A DNA stretch of 64,000 bases from CAZTDU01 sp964617355. GTDB lineage: Bacteria; Pseudomonadota; Gammaproteobacteria; Burkholderiales; SG8-39. Location of the stretch: contig CAZTXP010000023.1 of the NCBI GenBank assembly GCA_964617355.1, positions 10,476 to 74,475 of the forward strand, in the 5' to 3' direction. The position numbers and the translations under genes were made by a program. Positions 12,610-21,916 of the stretch are shown in pieces (position 1 is the stretch's first letter; each line of letters opens with the position of its first letter). Below the pieces are notes generated by a model. It saw nothing but the letters and a program-made list of their open reading frames with translations. It was not told the DNA's origin and did no database searches.

Positions 12610-14475
12610 ATGGCACCTCCGTCGCCGCTGACCCGATTCGCTCCCGCGCTCGCCTCGCTCGCGCTGGCGGGCATCGCCGTCGCGCTCTACGCGCGCGGAC
12701 TCGGCTACCCGCTGGTGTTCGACGACGCCAGCCTCACCGAGGAGTTCCTGCGCGCGTACGCCGGCACGTTCCGGCTCGACCTGCGGCGCCTCGCGTACGT
12801 GTCGTTCGGCGCGACCTACGCGCTCTTCGGGCTGGACCTCGGATGGCTGCGCCTGGGCAATCTCCTGCTGCACGCCGCGGCGTCGATCGCGCTGTTCGCG
12901 CTCGGTGCGCGCACGCTGGGGCTGCTGGCGCCGGACGTCCCGGCGACGCGACGGACCGCGGCGGCCTTCGCGGGCGCCGCGCTCTTCGCCGCGCATCCGG
13001 TGGCGGTATACGCGGTGCAGTACCTGATGCAGCGCTCGATCGTGATGGCGACCGCATTCTCGCTCGTCGCGCTGCTGCTCTTCGTCGAGGGATTGGCGAG
13101 GCGGCGCGCGGCGTGGCATGTCGCCGCGGCGGCGGCGTACGCCTGCGCCGTGTTCAGCAAGGAGCACGCCGTGATGCTGCCCGCGGTGGCGCTGATGCTG
13201 GCGATCCTGCTGCGCGGGCCGTCGCGGGCCCTCGCACGCGAACTCGCGCTGCCGCTCGGCCTGATGGGTGTCGTCGCCATCGGCATCGTGCTGCTGCAGC
13301 GCGGCCTGGTCGGCGCGGCCTACGAGCCGCTCGCGCAGGCGGCCATCGCGCAGCTTGCGGAGTCGCGCCCGGCGGCATCGGCATCGGCGTCGGCCCCGGC
13401 CTCGTCGGCCTCGACCGGCGACAGCGGGCTGCACGCCGCGAGCATCGTCAACCAGGGCGCGCTCTTCCTGCGCTACGTCGCGACCTGGCTCGTGCCGTGG
13501 CCGGGCGCGATGGCGGTGGACCTGCGCACCGCGTTTCCCGCGGCGTGGCACGCGTGGCCGCAGCTGGCGGGCTTCGTCGCGTGGCTGGCGTGGGCCGTGG
13601 CGGGCGCGGCGCTGCTGCTGAAGGGCGGTCGGCGCGGCCTCGCCGGCTTCGCGATGCTCGCGCCGTGGCTGCTCGGCCTCACCGAGTTCGTCGCAGTGCG
13701 CATCGCAGAGCCCTTCGTGCTGTACCGCAGCTACCTGTGGATGAGCCTCGCGCCGCTCGCGGCTGCCGCGCTGCTCGCGACATCGGCCGTCCGGCGCGCG
13801 ACGTGGATCGCGGCGGCGCTGGCGATCGCGCTGTGCGCCGCGCTCGCGAGCGAGCGCCTGTCGACGTTCTCGAGCGAGGTCGCGCTCTGGGACGACGCGG
13901 TGGCCAGGCTCGGCGGCGACACCAGCATGCCGCTCGCCGACCGGCCGGTGCGCTTTCGCGGCATCGCGCAGTTCCGCGCCGGGCGCGACGCCGAGGCGCT
14001 CGCCGACTTCGAGCGCGCGCTGGCGATCGCGCCGCGCGAGGCCGAGAACTGGCTCGCGCGCGGCACGCTGCTGATGCGCTCGGCGCGCAGCGACGCGGCG
14101 CTCGCGGACTTCGATCGCGCGCTGCAGCTCGAGCCGCGCCTGGCCGACGCGCTCGAGCGCCGCTGCGTGGTGCTGATGCGCTTGCGGCGGCTGGACGACG
14201 CGCTCGCCAGTTGCCGCCGCGCACTGGAGCTCGCGCCGCACACCGCGCTCAACCACACCAGCCTCGGCATGGCGCTGGCGCTCGCGGGCCGCGCGAACGA
14301 GGCCGAAGCCGCATACCGGCGCGCGCTCGCCATGGCGCCCTCCAGTGCCGATACGCGCTACCAGCTGGGCGTGCTGCTCGCGGGCACCGGGCGCGGCGAC
14401 GCGGCGCGCGCCGAATGGCGTCTCGCCTGCGATCGCGGCCATCGCGCGGCGTGCGCGCGCCTCGAGTCGCGCTGA
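12610..14475 (+). CDS. polytopic membrane protein with C-terminal TPR repeats
   Basis: The 621-residue protein has about ten hydrophobic helices in its first 430 residues and a soluble C-terminal tail with four to five tetratricopeptide repeats (about 450-610). The N-terminal YARGLGYPLVFDD and later FSKEHAVMLPAVALML resemble the membrane part of TMTC-like and PMT-like glycosyltransferases, where an Asp-Asp or Asp-Glu pair near the N terminus is catalytic (here FDDAS). The TPRs are typical (AEAAYRRALAMAPSSADTRYQLG). A role in protein O-glycosylation is possible but not shown. ATG 12610 sits just after a likely FNR-family promoter; the longer upstream frame is discarded. Confidence 0.7.
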   Translation: MAPPSPLTRFAPALASLALAGIAVALYARGLGYPLVFDDASLTEEFLRAYAGTFRLDLRRLAYVSFGATYALFGLDLGWLRLGNLLLHAAASIALFALGARTLGLLAPDVPATRRTAAAFAGAALFAAHPVAVYAVQYLMQRSIVMATAFSLVALLLFVEGLARRRAAWHVAAAAAYACAVFSKEHAVMLPAVALMLAILLRGPSRALARELALPLGLMGVVAIGIVLLQRGLVGAAYEPLAQAAIAQLAESRPAASASASAPASSASTGDSGLHAASIVNQGALFLRYVATWLVPWPGAMAVDLRTAFPAAWHAWPQLAGFVAWLAWAVAGAALLLKGGRRGLAGFAMLAPWLLGLTEFVAVRIAEPFVLYRSYLWMSLAPLAAAALLATSAVRRATWIAAALAIALCAALASERLSTFSSEVALWDDAVARLGGDTSMPLADRPVRFRGIAQFRAGRDAEALADFERALAIAPREAENWLARGTLLMRSARSDAALADFDRALQLEPRLADALERRCVVLMRLRRLDDALASCRRALELAPHTALNHTSLGMALALAGRANEAEAAYRRALAMAPSSADTRYQLGVLLAGTGRGDAARAEWRLACDRGHRAACARLESR

Positions 14476-14482
14476 AGAGGCC

Positions 14483-14496
14483 TTGACGGAGGTCAA
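14483..14496 (+). promoter_or_regulatory. FNR/CRP-family box TTGAC-N4-GTCAA
   Basis: TTGAC (14483-14487), GGAG, GTCAA (14492-14496) is a second perfect copy of the palindrome seen at 12554. TAGGGT at 14518-14523 lies where a -10 would be if the box is at -41.5. The GTG of the macro-domain gene follows at 14557, with cgggga as its ribosome site. Confidence 0.55.
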
Positions 14497-14556
14497 CGCG
14501 CCCGCGGCGGCGCGCGCTAGGGTGGAGACACGATTCCACACCAGCGGGGAGACACC

Positions 14557-15048
14557 GTGATCCACGAAGTCGAAGGCGACATCCTCCTCTCGAAGGCGCA
14601 GGCGCTCGCGCACGGCGTCGCGCCGAACGACGATTTCAAGAACGGCCTCGCGCTCGCGCTGCGCGAGCACTGGCCGGGCATGTACAAGGATTTCCGCCAC
14701 TACTGCCAGACCAAGCATCCCTCGGCCGGCGAGGCGTGGACCTGGGCCGGCCCGGGCGCGCCGAGGATCGTGAACCTCTTCACGCAGGAAGGCGCCGAAG
14801 GCAAGCACGGCGGCAAGCCGGGCCGCGCGCACGTCAACCACGTCGGCCATGCGCTGCGCGCGCTGCGGCTGGTGGTGGACCATGAGAAGTTCACCAGCCT
14901 CGCGCTGCCGCGCCTCGCCACCGGCGTCGGCGGCCTCGACTGGGCCGACGTGAAGCCGCTGGTCGAGCGGCATCTCGGCGACCTGAAAATACCCGTGATC
15001 GTCTATACGGTATTTCACAAGGGCATCGCGGCGCGCGAACCGCTCTGA
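14557..15048 (+). CDS. macro-domain protein, TARG1/DarG-like
   Basis: A stand-alone 163-residue macro domain. The start MIHEVEGDILLSKAQALAHGV is the ligand-loop 1 strand. NLFTQEGAEGKHGGKPG and LALPRLATGVGGLDWADVKPLVERHL form the second substrate loop, in the form typical of the TARG1/ALC1-like and DarG branch. Members bind or remove ADP-ribose from proteins or nucleic acids. DarG normally partners the DarT DNA ADP-ribosyltransferase, but no DarT-like gene is near. GTG start is supported by gcgggga upstream. It is preceded by an FNR-family box and followed by an unrelated two-component pair. Confidence 0.8.
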   Translation: MIHEVEGDILLSKAQALAHGVAPNDDFKNGLALALREHWPGMYKDFRHYCQTKHPSAGEAWTWAGPGAPRIVNLFTQEGAEGKHGGKPGRAHVNHVGHALRALRLVVDHEKFTSLALPRLATGVGGLDWADVKPLVERHLGDLKIPVIVYTVFHKGIAAREPL

Positions 15049-15076
15049 GCGGCGGGCGCGGTGGCAAGATAGCCGG

Positions 15077-16561
15077 ATGAGCAGCCGCAAGCCACGCCGC
15101 ACGCCGCGCAAGGAACCTGACGCCACGCGGGACCACGGGCTCGAGCACGAACTCGCGCGCGCGCAAGAGCGCCTCGCGGTCGCGCAGGCCGGAGCCCTGC
15201 TCGGCGTCTGGGAATGGGACAGCGCGACCGGCCGCGTCGATTCCACGCCCGAGATGAAGGCCCTCTTCGGCCTGCCCCGTGGGCTGCAGACCGGGCGCGA
15301 CCTGATGTACATCGCGCGCATCCATCCGGACGACCGCAAGGCCATTCGCCGTGCGCGCGACCGCGCGCGGCGCGAAGGCCGCGCGCCCGATCTGGAGTTT
15401 CGCGTCGTGCTGCCGGGCGGCAAGGTGCGCTGGATCGAGAATCGCCCGGTCAAGGCGATCGCCGGCCGGGCCGGCGCGCCGCCGAGGATGATGGGCGTGT
15501 GCCGCGACGTCACCTTCCGTCGCCAGCGCGAAATGGAACTCGCACTGCAATCCGACCGCCTGCGCGCGGCGCTGCGCGCCGAGGGGCTGGTCGTCCTGCA
15601 CCAGGACCGCCGCCTGCGCTACACGTGGGTCGCGAACCCCGGGCTGGGGCTGGACCCGCAGGCGGTCCTCGGCCGTCGCGACGTGGATCTCGTGGATGCG
15701 CGTTCCGCGCGACTGCTGACGACGATCAAGCGACGCGTGCTGCGCACCGGCGTCGGCGAGCGACACCAGTTCCGGCTCTCGAGGGGCAAGGCCGAGGCGT
15801 GGTTCGACCAGTTCATCGAGCCGACCCGGGGCGCCGACGGGCGCGTCGACGGCCTGGTGAGCAGCGCGACCGACATCACCACGCGCATGCGTGCGCAACG
15901 GGCGCTCGAGGATTCCCGCCGACGCCTGGCGGACCTCGCGGAGCACCAGCGCGACGTGCTGGAGGCAGAGCGCACGGCGGTGGCGCGCGACGTCCACGAC
16001 CAGGTCGGCGCCACGCTCACTGGGGTGCAACTGAAGCTCGCCGCGCTTGCCGCTCGCCTCGCGGACGCGGGCACGCGCGGGGCGCTGCGCGATGTCGCGG
16101 AATCCGTGAGACGCGCGCACGAGGCGACGCGCCGCATCTGCGCGCACCTCAAGCCGGTCGAACTCGAGGACCTCGGGCTCTCCGAGTCGTGTCGCGCGTA
16201 TGCGGTCGAATGGGCACGGCTGGCCGGCATCCGCCTGCGATGCCGCTTTGCGCCGCTTCGGCGCCAGCCGCCGGTCGCCGTCGCCACCGATGCCTTCCGC
16301 GCCATGCAGGAGTTGCTCACCAACGTCGCGCGGCACGCGCGCGCGACGAACGTGCGCGTCTCGCTTGTCGAGCGCGACGGCCGTCTCGTGCTGCGCGTCG
16401 CCGACGACGGCCGCGGCCTGCCCAAGCGCGCGCGCGCGAAGGGCTTCGGGCTGGAAGGGCTGCGCGAGCGCGTCGCGCGGCACGGCGGCACGCTCGCCCT
16501 GGAGAGTTCCGCGGAGGGCGTGGATGCGCGCGTCGAAATCCCGCTGCGGAGGACTGCATGA
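15077..16561 (+). CDS. soluble NarL-class histidine kinase with two PAS domains
   Basis: The 494-residue protein has no membrane helix, so it should be cytoplasmic. A first PAS/PAC domain (about 35-150, LLGVWEWDSATGRVDSTPEM) is followed by a second (about 160-275), then a HisKA_3 dimerisation domain with phospho-acceptor His307 in ARDVHDQVGATLTG. The HATPase domain has QELLTNVARHARA, ADDGRGLP and GLEGLRERV. This is the NarX/UhpB/LiaS type of kinase, always paired with LuxR-type regulators. Its stop overlaps the next gene's start (ATGA), confirming the pair. The signal is probably intracellular; PAS ligands cannot be told from sequence. Confidence 0.9.
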   Translation: MSSRKPRRTPRKEPDATRDHGLEHELARAQERLAVAQAGALLGVWEWDSATGRVDSTPEMKALFGLPRGLQTGRDLMYIARIHPDDRKAIRRARDRARREGRAPDLEFRVVLPGGKVRWIENRPVKAIAGRAGAPPRMMGVCRDVTFRRQREMELALQSDRLRAALRAEGLVVLHQDRRLRYTWVANPGLGLDPQAVLGRRDVDLVDARSARLLTTIKRRVLRTGVGERHQFRLSRGKAEAWFDQFIEPTRGADGRVDGLVSSATDITTRMRAQRALEDSRRRLADLAEHQRDVLEAERTAVARDVHDQVGATLTGVQLKLAALAARLADAGTRGALRDVAESVRRAHEATRRICAHLKPVELEDLGLSESCRAYAVEWARLAGIRLRCRFAPLRRQPPVAVATDAFRAMQELLTNVARHARATNVRVSLVERDGRLVLRVADDGRGLPKRARAKGFGLEGLRERVARHGGTLALESSAEGVDARVEIPLRRTA

Positions 16562-17178
16562 AAGCCCGCCTGATCGTCGCCGACGACCACCAGATCGTGC
16601 GCGAGGGCCTGCGCAAGCTCGTCGAGCAGTCGCCCGACCTCGAGGTCGTCGCCGAGGCCGCCAACGGGCTCGAGGCCGAGCGCCTCGCGCGCGAGGGCAG
16701 GGCCGAGTTGCTGCTGCTCGACGTCGCCCTGCCGGGGCGGCGCGGCGTGCAGGTGCTGCAGTCGCTGCGCGCCTCCGGCGTCGGCCTGCCGGTGCTGTTC
16801 TTCTCGATGTACCCGCCCGAGCAGTACGCGGGCGTCGTGCGGCGCGCGGGCGCGCAGGGCTACGTGCCGAAGAGCGCGGACGCCGGCGAGGTGTTGCGCG
16901 CGGCGCGGCGCGTGATCGCGGGCGGCATGGCGTTTCCCGAGCGCGCCGCGGCGCCGAGGCCGAAGCGCGGGCCGCGCGACCCGTTCGCGACCTTGTCGCG
17001 GCGGGAAGCGGAGGTATTGCAGGGCCTGATCGCCGGAACGCGGCTCGATCGCATCGCGAAGGACCTCGGCATCGACGCGAAGAGCGTCTCGACGTACCGG
17101 CGGCGCCTGCTCGACAAGCTGGACGCGAAGAGCAACGCCGAGCTGATCGCGCTCGCTATCCGGCACGGCTACGCCTGA
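16558..17178 (+). CDS. NarL/FixJ-family response regulator
   Basis: The 206-residue protein is the cognate regulator of the preceding kinase. Its receiver domain has the acidic pair DD at 9-10, phospho-acceptor Asp55 in LLLLDVALPG, and PKSA for the conserved Lys near 106. The LuxR-type HTH is at about 143-205 (LSRREAEVLQGLIAG, IAKDLGIDAKSVSTYRRRLL). A proline and arginine-rich linker joins them. Start and stop overlap with the kinase gene is 4 nt. The last codons (HGYA, stop) are part of a 19-bp tandem duplication. It might regulate the giant sensor gene that follows, where several inverted repeats sit. Confidence 0.9.
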   Translation: MKARLIVADDHQIVREGLRKLVEQSPDLEVVAEAANGLEAERLAREGRAELLLLDVALPGRRGVQVLQSLRASGVGLPVLFFSMYPPEQYAGVVRRAGAQGYVPKSADAGEVLRAARRVIAGGMAFPERAAAPRPKRGPRDPFATLSRREAEVLQGLIAGTRLDRIAKDLGIDAKSVSTYRRRLLDKLDAKSNAELIALAIRHGYA

Positions 17179-17216
17179 GCGCCACGGCTACGCCTGAGCG
17201 CCACGGCCAAGCCTGA
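17164..17216. repeat. 19-bp tandem repeat across a stop codon
   Basis: The unit CACGGCTACGCCTGAGCGC occurs exactly at 17164-17182 and 17183-17201, then in a degraded partial copy at 17202-17216. The first copy contains the response regulator's final codons and its TGA; the later copies duplicate the terminal HGYA-stop in frame-neutral DNA. It is most simply a replication-slippage product. Confidence 0.75.
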
Positions 17217-17218
17217 CC

Positions 17219-17283
17219 TTCATTTGCCATGAAGTAGGGGCCACCCTACAGACATCGGTTGCAGTGCCGTCAATCATGACGGC
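17219..17283 (+). promoter_or_regulatory. three inverted repeats before the giant CHASE/PAS kinase gene
   Basis: Three perfect inverted repeats occur in 65 nt: CTTCAT-N5-ATGAAG (17219-17235), GTAGGG-N4-CCCTAC (17234-17249) and GCCGTCA-N4-TGACGGC (17266-17283). The last one ends at the base before the ATG. There is no obvious Shine-Dalgarno sequence. The first two could be dimeric regulator sites, perhaps for the NarL-type regulator just upstream. The third could hide the start codon in a hairpin. Confidence 0.4.
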
Positions 17284-20200
17284 ATGGCCCAAGGCGGTTC
17301 GTTCATCCGGCAGCATGGCGTCACGCTGCTGGTGGCGTTGGCGGGCCTGTGCGCGTCGGCCGGCGCGTTCTGGGCGCTGGAGCATCGCGCGCGCGAGGAC
17401 GCGAGCCGCCGGCTCGTCGAGGTCTCGCAGGGCCTTGCGGATCGCCTGCGCGACACTGCGTTCGACCTGGTGCACGACGCCGAGGCGCTGGCGCTGCTGG
17501 TCACCGTGCAGCCGAACCTCGACGGCGAGCGCTATCGCGAAGCGGTGCGCTTCCATCGCGAGCGCCGCAGCCCGCTGGGCGCGATCCTGTGGATCGAGCG
17601 CGTGCCGGGCGCGGAGCGCGCCGCGTTCGAGGCGCGCATGCGCGAGCGCGGCGCCCCGGACTACCGGCTGACCGAGCGCGACGCCGAGGGCCGCGTGGTC
17701 CCCGCCGCGCCGCGCGCCGAATACTTCCCGAGCGTGTTCATGGAGCCCCGGCCGGCCGACGCGTCGGCGCAGGGCTTCGACCTCGGCTCGAACGTCGAGC
17801 GCTGGCGCGCGATGCGCCTTGCGCGCGACACGGGCCGGCCCGCGATGACCGGCCGGCTGCGGCTGAACACCGCGCCGAATCGCCCCGAGGGCTTCCAGAT
17901 CTTCGTGCCGTTGTATGGCGGCGCCACCCGGCCCGCCAGCGAGATCGAGCGCCGCGAGCAGCTGCGCGGCTTCGTCTCGGTGCTGCTGCCGGTGGGCGAA
18001 CTGGTCGACTACACCGCGCGCGACCGCCTGCCGGAAGGCTGGTCGCTCGAGTTGCGCGTGCCCGACGCGCCCGCGGACCGGCACGTGCTGCACGCCTTCG
18101 GCGACGCTGCCGGGCACGAGCGGGCGCAGCCGGTGTCGCTGCTCGGTTTCCGCTTCGACGTCGCGGTGCGCGCGCCGGAGGCCGGTACGAGCCGCGCGGC
18201 GCTCGGCGCGCTGCTCGCCGGGCTGCTGGCCACGCTGGTCGCGGCGAGCGAAGTCGCGCACCGCCGGCGTGCGCGCGAGCAGCGCGCGGAGACCGAGCAG
18301 CGCCACCGGGCGGCGCTGAGCAAGGTCGAGAAACAGTTGCATGCCGCGATGGACGCCGCGCCCGAGCCGATGGGGCTGAAGGACGCGTCGCGGCGCTTCG
18401 TGTTCGCGAACCGCGCGTTCTGTGCATTGCATGGACTCTCCCTCGAGGGCATCGTCGGCCGCACGGCGGCGGACCTGTTTCCCGGCCCGCTGGCGGAGCT
18501 GGCCGAGCGGCACGACCTCGAGTGCCTGCGCGAGGGCAAGCCCCGGCGCTACGAGTTCCGCCAGCGCGACGCCGAGGGCCACGAGGTGTGGATCGACCTC
18601 GTCAAGTCGCCGATCCTCGACGACCGCGGCGCGGTGGTCGGCCTCGTCAGCCTCGGACACGACATCACCGAGCGTCGCGCGGCCGAGGCGTCGCGCGACC
18701 GCGAGGCGCAGGCGCGCGTGCGCGAGGCGCTGGAGCGCTACCGGCTCGCCACCGAGGCGGCGGGCATCTGGGTCTTCAGCATCGACCTCGCGACGGACGC
18801 GCTGCGCGTGGACGAGGGCGCGCTGCGCCACCTCGGCTATGCACCCGGCGAGTTCCCGGCCACCAGCAATGCGTGGCGCGACGCCATGGTGCTGCCCTCG
18901 CACCACGCGGGGATGCGCGAGGCCCTCGTGCGCCACCTGCGCGGCGAAAGCGACCACTTCCAGTTCTCGGTGCCGATCCGCGCGCGCGACGGGCGCGAGA
19001 TCTGGCTGAGGTCCCTGGGCCGCGCCGAGCGCGATGCCGCCGGGCACGCCGTGCGCATCCTCGGCACGGTGCACGACGTCACCGAGGGCACGCGCACGCG
19101 CATGGCGCTCGCCGAGGCCGAGCGGCGCTGGCAGTTCGCGCTCGACGGCGCCGGCCACGGCGTCTGGGACTGGGACGCGGCCACCGACAAGGTGTACTTC
19201 TCGCGGCGCTGGAAGGAGATGCTGGGCTACGCCGAGGACGAGGTCGGCGATTCGCTCGACGAGTGGAAGACCCGCGTGCACCCGGACGACCTCGCCCACT
19301 GCTACGCGGAACTCGAGCGCCATTTCGCGGGCGAGACGCCGCTGTACGCGAGCGAGCACCGCCTGCTCTGCAAGGACGGCGCGTGGAAGTGGATCCAGGA
19401 CCGCGGGCGCGTGGTCGAGCGCGCCGCCGACGGCAAGCCGCTGCGCGTGATCGGCACGCACACCGACATCGACGCGCGCAAGTCCGCCGAGCAGGCGCTC
19501 GCCGACGCCGCCGAGCGCCAGCGCGCGGTGCTCGACAACCTGCTCGCCGCGGTGATCGTGATCGACGAGCGCGGCACGATCGAGAAGTTCAGCCGGCAGG
19601 CCGAGCGCATCTTCGGCTGGACCGAGGCCGAGGTGCTGGGCCGCAACGTGTCGATGCTGATGGGCGCGGACCTCGCGGCGAAGCACGACGGCTATCTCGA
19701 GCGCTACCGCGAGGGCGGGCCGGCGTTCATCGTCGGCTCGACACGCGAGGTGGTGGCCCGCCACAAGGACGGCCACGACGTCCCGATCGAGCTCGGCGTC
19801 ACCGAGCACCGCTACCGCGGCGAGCGGCGCTTCACCGGCATGGTGCGCGACCTGTCCGATCGCCGTCGCGCCGAGCAGGCGCTCGCCGACAGCGAAGCCC
19901 GCTTTCGGCAGCTGTTCGAGCACAGCCCGGAACCGATCGTGGTGCACCAGTCGGGCTTCATCGAGTCGCTCAACCCGGCGGCGATGCGCATGTTCGGCGC
20001 GCGGCACGCCGAGGAACTTTCCGGGCGCAACATCGTCGAGTTCATCGATGCGCCGCTGCGCGGGCGTGCCGAGGCGCGCATCGCCTCGCTGATGGCGGCG
20101 CCCGGGGCGCTGCCGCCGACCGAGTACCTGCAGCACGGGCTCGACGGGCGCGACCTCGTGGTCGAGGCGACCTCGGCCTCGATGCGGCAGGGCGGGCGCA

Positions 20201-21753
20201 TGCGCATCGTCTCGCTGTACCGCGACGTCACGGCGCGCAAGCGGGCCGAGGACGCGGTGGCGGCGAGCGAGCGCCGCCTGCGGCAGGTGATCGATCTGGT
20301 GCCGCACCTCATCTACGCCAAGGACCGCGAGGGCCGCTACCTGCTCTCGAACAAGGCGCACGCCGCGTTCTATGGCCGTACGCCGGAGGAGATGCTCGGC
20401 CTGCGGGTGCAGGACATCGGCCTCGGCGCCGAGGAGCTCGCCAATACCGTGGGGGGCGACGAGCGCGTCTGGGAGACCGGCGAGCTGCAGCGCCAGCACG
20501 ACACGACGCGCATCCGGCCCGACGGCAGGAGTGCCGAGTTCGACATCGTGAAGATGCCGTTCAGCTACGCCGGCGGCGCGATGGACGCGGTGCTCGGCAT
20601 CTCGATCGACATCACCCCCCTGATGGTCGCCCAGCGCCAGCTGAAGGCCTCGCTCGCGCTGCTGGAGGCGACGCTCGAATCCGTGGACAACGGCATCGTG
20701 GCCTTCGACGGCGCCGGGCGCGTGGTGCGCTGGAACGGTGCGGCGCCCGCCCTCATCGGCGTGTCGGAGTCGGTGCTGCAGGACGGCGATCGCGAGGCCA
20801 TCCGCGCGACCACGCGCGATCGCATCGAGAACGCCGAGGAGATCTTCGCGATCGGCGCGCAGGCGGACGCCGATCAGTCGTTCTCGGGAACCTCGGTGGC
20901 GCGCTTCCGGGACGGCCGCTATATCGAGCGCGCGACGCGCCCGATCGTCGTCGACGAGTCGATCGCGGGGCGCCTGTGGAGCTTCCGCGACATCACGGCG
21001 CGCGAGCGCGAAAAGCAGGCCGCCGTGCTGCGCGCCTCGGAGCTGCAGCGCCTGGTGGCCGAGCGCACCGAGAGCCTCGAGGAGGCGGTGCGCGACCTCA
21101 ACCTCTTCACCTCGACCGTGTCGCACGACCTGCGCGCGCCGCTGCGCGCCGTCGACGGCTTCGTGCGCCTCGCGCTCGACGCCGGGGAATCGCTCCCCGC
21201 GGAAGCGAAGCGCAACCTCGACCGCGTGGTCGCCGCCGTGCGCACCATGTCGGCGATGGTCGAGGGCCTGCTCGCGCTCGCCAAGCAGGCGCGCGCGCCG
21301 ATCCACCGCAGCGCCGTCGACCTCTCGGCGACGGCGCGCGAGGTCGCCGACGAGCTGCCGCGCGAATCCGGCCGCGGCGTCGAGTTCCGCATCGCCGACA
21401 CGCCGGCGGTGCAGGCGGATGCGGTGCTGATGCGCGTGGTGCTGCAGAACCTGCTCGGCAACGCGCTGAAGTACTCGCGCGACCGCGATCCGGCGGTGAT
21501 CGAGTTCGGCGCCGAAGGGGCGGGCGCCGAGGTCGAATGGTTCGTGCGCGACAACGGCGCGGGCTTCGATCCGCGCTACGCCGCGAAGCTCTTCCAGCCC
21601 TTCGCGCGCCTGCACAGCCCGCGCGAGTTCGAGGGCACCGGCATCGGCCTCGCGGCCGTGCATCGCATCCTGGAGCGGCACGGCGGCGGCATCCGCGCCG
21701 AGTCCGAGCCCGGCAAGGGCGCGACCTTCCGCTTCCGCATCGGGCCGGGCTGA
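17284..21753 (+). CDS. giant CHASE / seven-PAS sensor histidine kinase
   Basis: A 1489-residue membrane kinase. TM1 is at about 13-31, an extracellular CHASE domain at about 66-240, and TM2 at about 305-322. Seven PAS domains follow (starting near 350, 485, 612, 745, 870, 995 and 1125), then HisKA with His1281 (STVSHDLRAPLRAV) and HATPase_c (about 1380-1487; NLLGNALKYS, DNGAGFD, GTGIGLAAVH). The fourth PAS is FixL-like: KHDGYLERY places His801 where FixL has its haem ligand, and Arg821 matches the FixL distal Arg. It may thus sense O2 or another gas. It is a paralogue of the next gene, with which it shares long identical DNA stretches. ATG 17284 gives a good N-terminal helix. Confidence 0.9.
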   Translation: MAQGGSFIRQHGVTLLVALAGLCASAGAFWALEHRAREDASRRLVEVSQGLADRLRDTAFDLVHDAEALALLVTVQPNLDGERYREAVRFHRERRSPLGAILWIERVPGAERAAFEARMRERGAPDYRLTERDAEGRVVPAAPRAEYFPSVFMEPRPADASAQGFDLGSNVERWRAMRLARDTGRPAMTGRLRLNTAPNRPEGFQIFVPLYGGATRPASEIERREQLRGFVSVLLPVGELVDYTARDRLPEGWSLELRVPDAPADRHVLHAFGDAAGHERAQPVSLLGFRFDVAVRAPEAGTSRAALGALLAGLLATLVAASEVAHRRRAREQRAETEQRHRAALSKVEKQLHAAMDAAPEPMGLKDASRRFVFANRAFCALHGLSLEGIVGRTAADLFPGPLAELAERHDLECLREGKPRRYEFRQRDAEGHEVWIDLVKSPILDDRGAVVGLVSLGHDITERRAAEASRDREAQARVREALERYRLATEAAGIWVFSIDLATDALRVDEGALRHLGYAPGEFPATSNAWRDAMVLPSHHAGMREALVRHLRGESDHFQFSVPIRARDGREIWLRSLGRAERDAAGHAVRILGTVHDVTEGTRTRMALAEAERRWQFALDGAGHGVWDWDAATDKVYFSRRWKEMLGYAEDEVGDSLDEWKTRVHPDDLAHCYAELERHFAGETPLYASEHRLLCKDGAWKWIQDRGRVVERAADGKPLRVIGTHTDIDARKSAEQALADAAERQRAVLDNLLAAVIVIDERGTIEKFSRQAERIFGWTEAEVLGRNVSMLMGADLAAKHDGYLERYREGGPAFIVGSTREVVARHKDGHDVPIELGVTEHRYRGERRFTGMVRDLSDRRRAEQALADSEARFRQLFEHSPEPIVVHQSGFIESLNPAAMRMFGARHAEELSGRNIVEFIDAPLRGRAEARIASLMAAPGALPPTEYLQHGLDGRDLVVEATSASMRQGGRMRIVSLYRDVTARKRAEDAVAASERRLRQVIDLVPHLIYAKDREGRYLLSNKAHAAFYGRTPEEMLGLRVQDIGLGAEELANTVGGDERVWETGELQRQHDTTRIRPDGRSAEFDIVKMPFSYAGGAMDAVLGISIDITPLMVAQRQLKASLALLEATLESVDNGIVAFDGAGRVVRWNGAAPALIGVSESVLQDGDREAIRATTRDRIENAEEIFAIGAQADADQSFSGTSVARFRDGRYIERATRPIVVDESIAGRLWSFRDITAREREKQAAVLRASELQRLVAERTESLEEAVRDLNLFTSTVSHDLRAPLRAVDGFVRLALDAGESLPAEAKRNLDRVVAAVRTMSAMVEGLLALAKQARAPIHRSAVDLSATAREVADELPRESGRGVEFRIADTPAVQADAVLMRVVLQNLLGNALKYSRDRDPAVIEFGAEGAGAEVEWFVRDNGAGFDPRYAAKLFQPFARLHSPREFEGTGIGLAAVHRILERHGGGIRAESEPGKGATFRFRIGPG

Positions 21754-21794
21754 GCGCCCCGGCGATCCCCCGAGCAAGCGGGGAATCCGGGCGC
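21754..21794 (+). terminator. imperfect hairpin after the first giant kinase gene
   Basis: Directly after the TGA (21751-21753), GCGCCCCGGCGATCCCCC (from 21754) pairs imperfectly with CGGGGAATCCGGGCGC (to 21794) around a short loop. The stem is long and G+C-rich, but no T run follows. A terminator or 3'-end stabiliser is likely. Confidence 0.4.
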
Positions 21795-21858
21795 TGATCG
21801 CGGCTCGCGGCCGCGCGTCGGACGACGAGAATGGCGCTCGGAGGCCCGGGAATCCCGC

Positions 21859-21872
21859 TTGACGATTGTCAA
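21859..21872 (+). promoter_or_regulatory. FNR/CRP-family box TTGAC-N4-GTCAA
   Basis: TTGAC (21859-21863), GATT, GTCAA (21868-21872) is a perfect palindrome, centred at 21865.5. A class II promoter would start near 21907, 10 nt before the ATG of the second giant kinase. The -10 region (about 21895-21900) is poor. The same motif occurs at 12554 and 14483, and as TTGAT-N4-ATCAA at 408. Confidence 0.5.
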
Positions 21873-21916
21873 ACTTCCGGGCGCGCGTCCTGAGCGACAC
21901 TGTCGACCGGAATTCC

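Noticed and set aside
21866..21916. TTG start at 21866 for the second giant kinase
   Set aside because: It is in frame, but lies within the TTGAC-N4-GTCAA palindrome, upstream of any plausible transcript start. ATG 21917 gives a normal N terminus.
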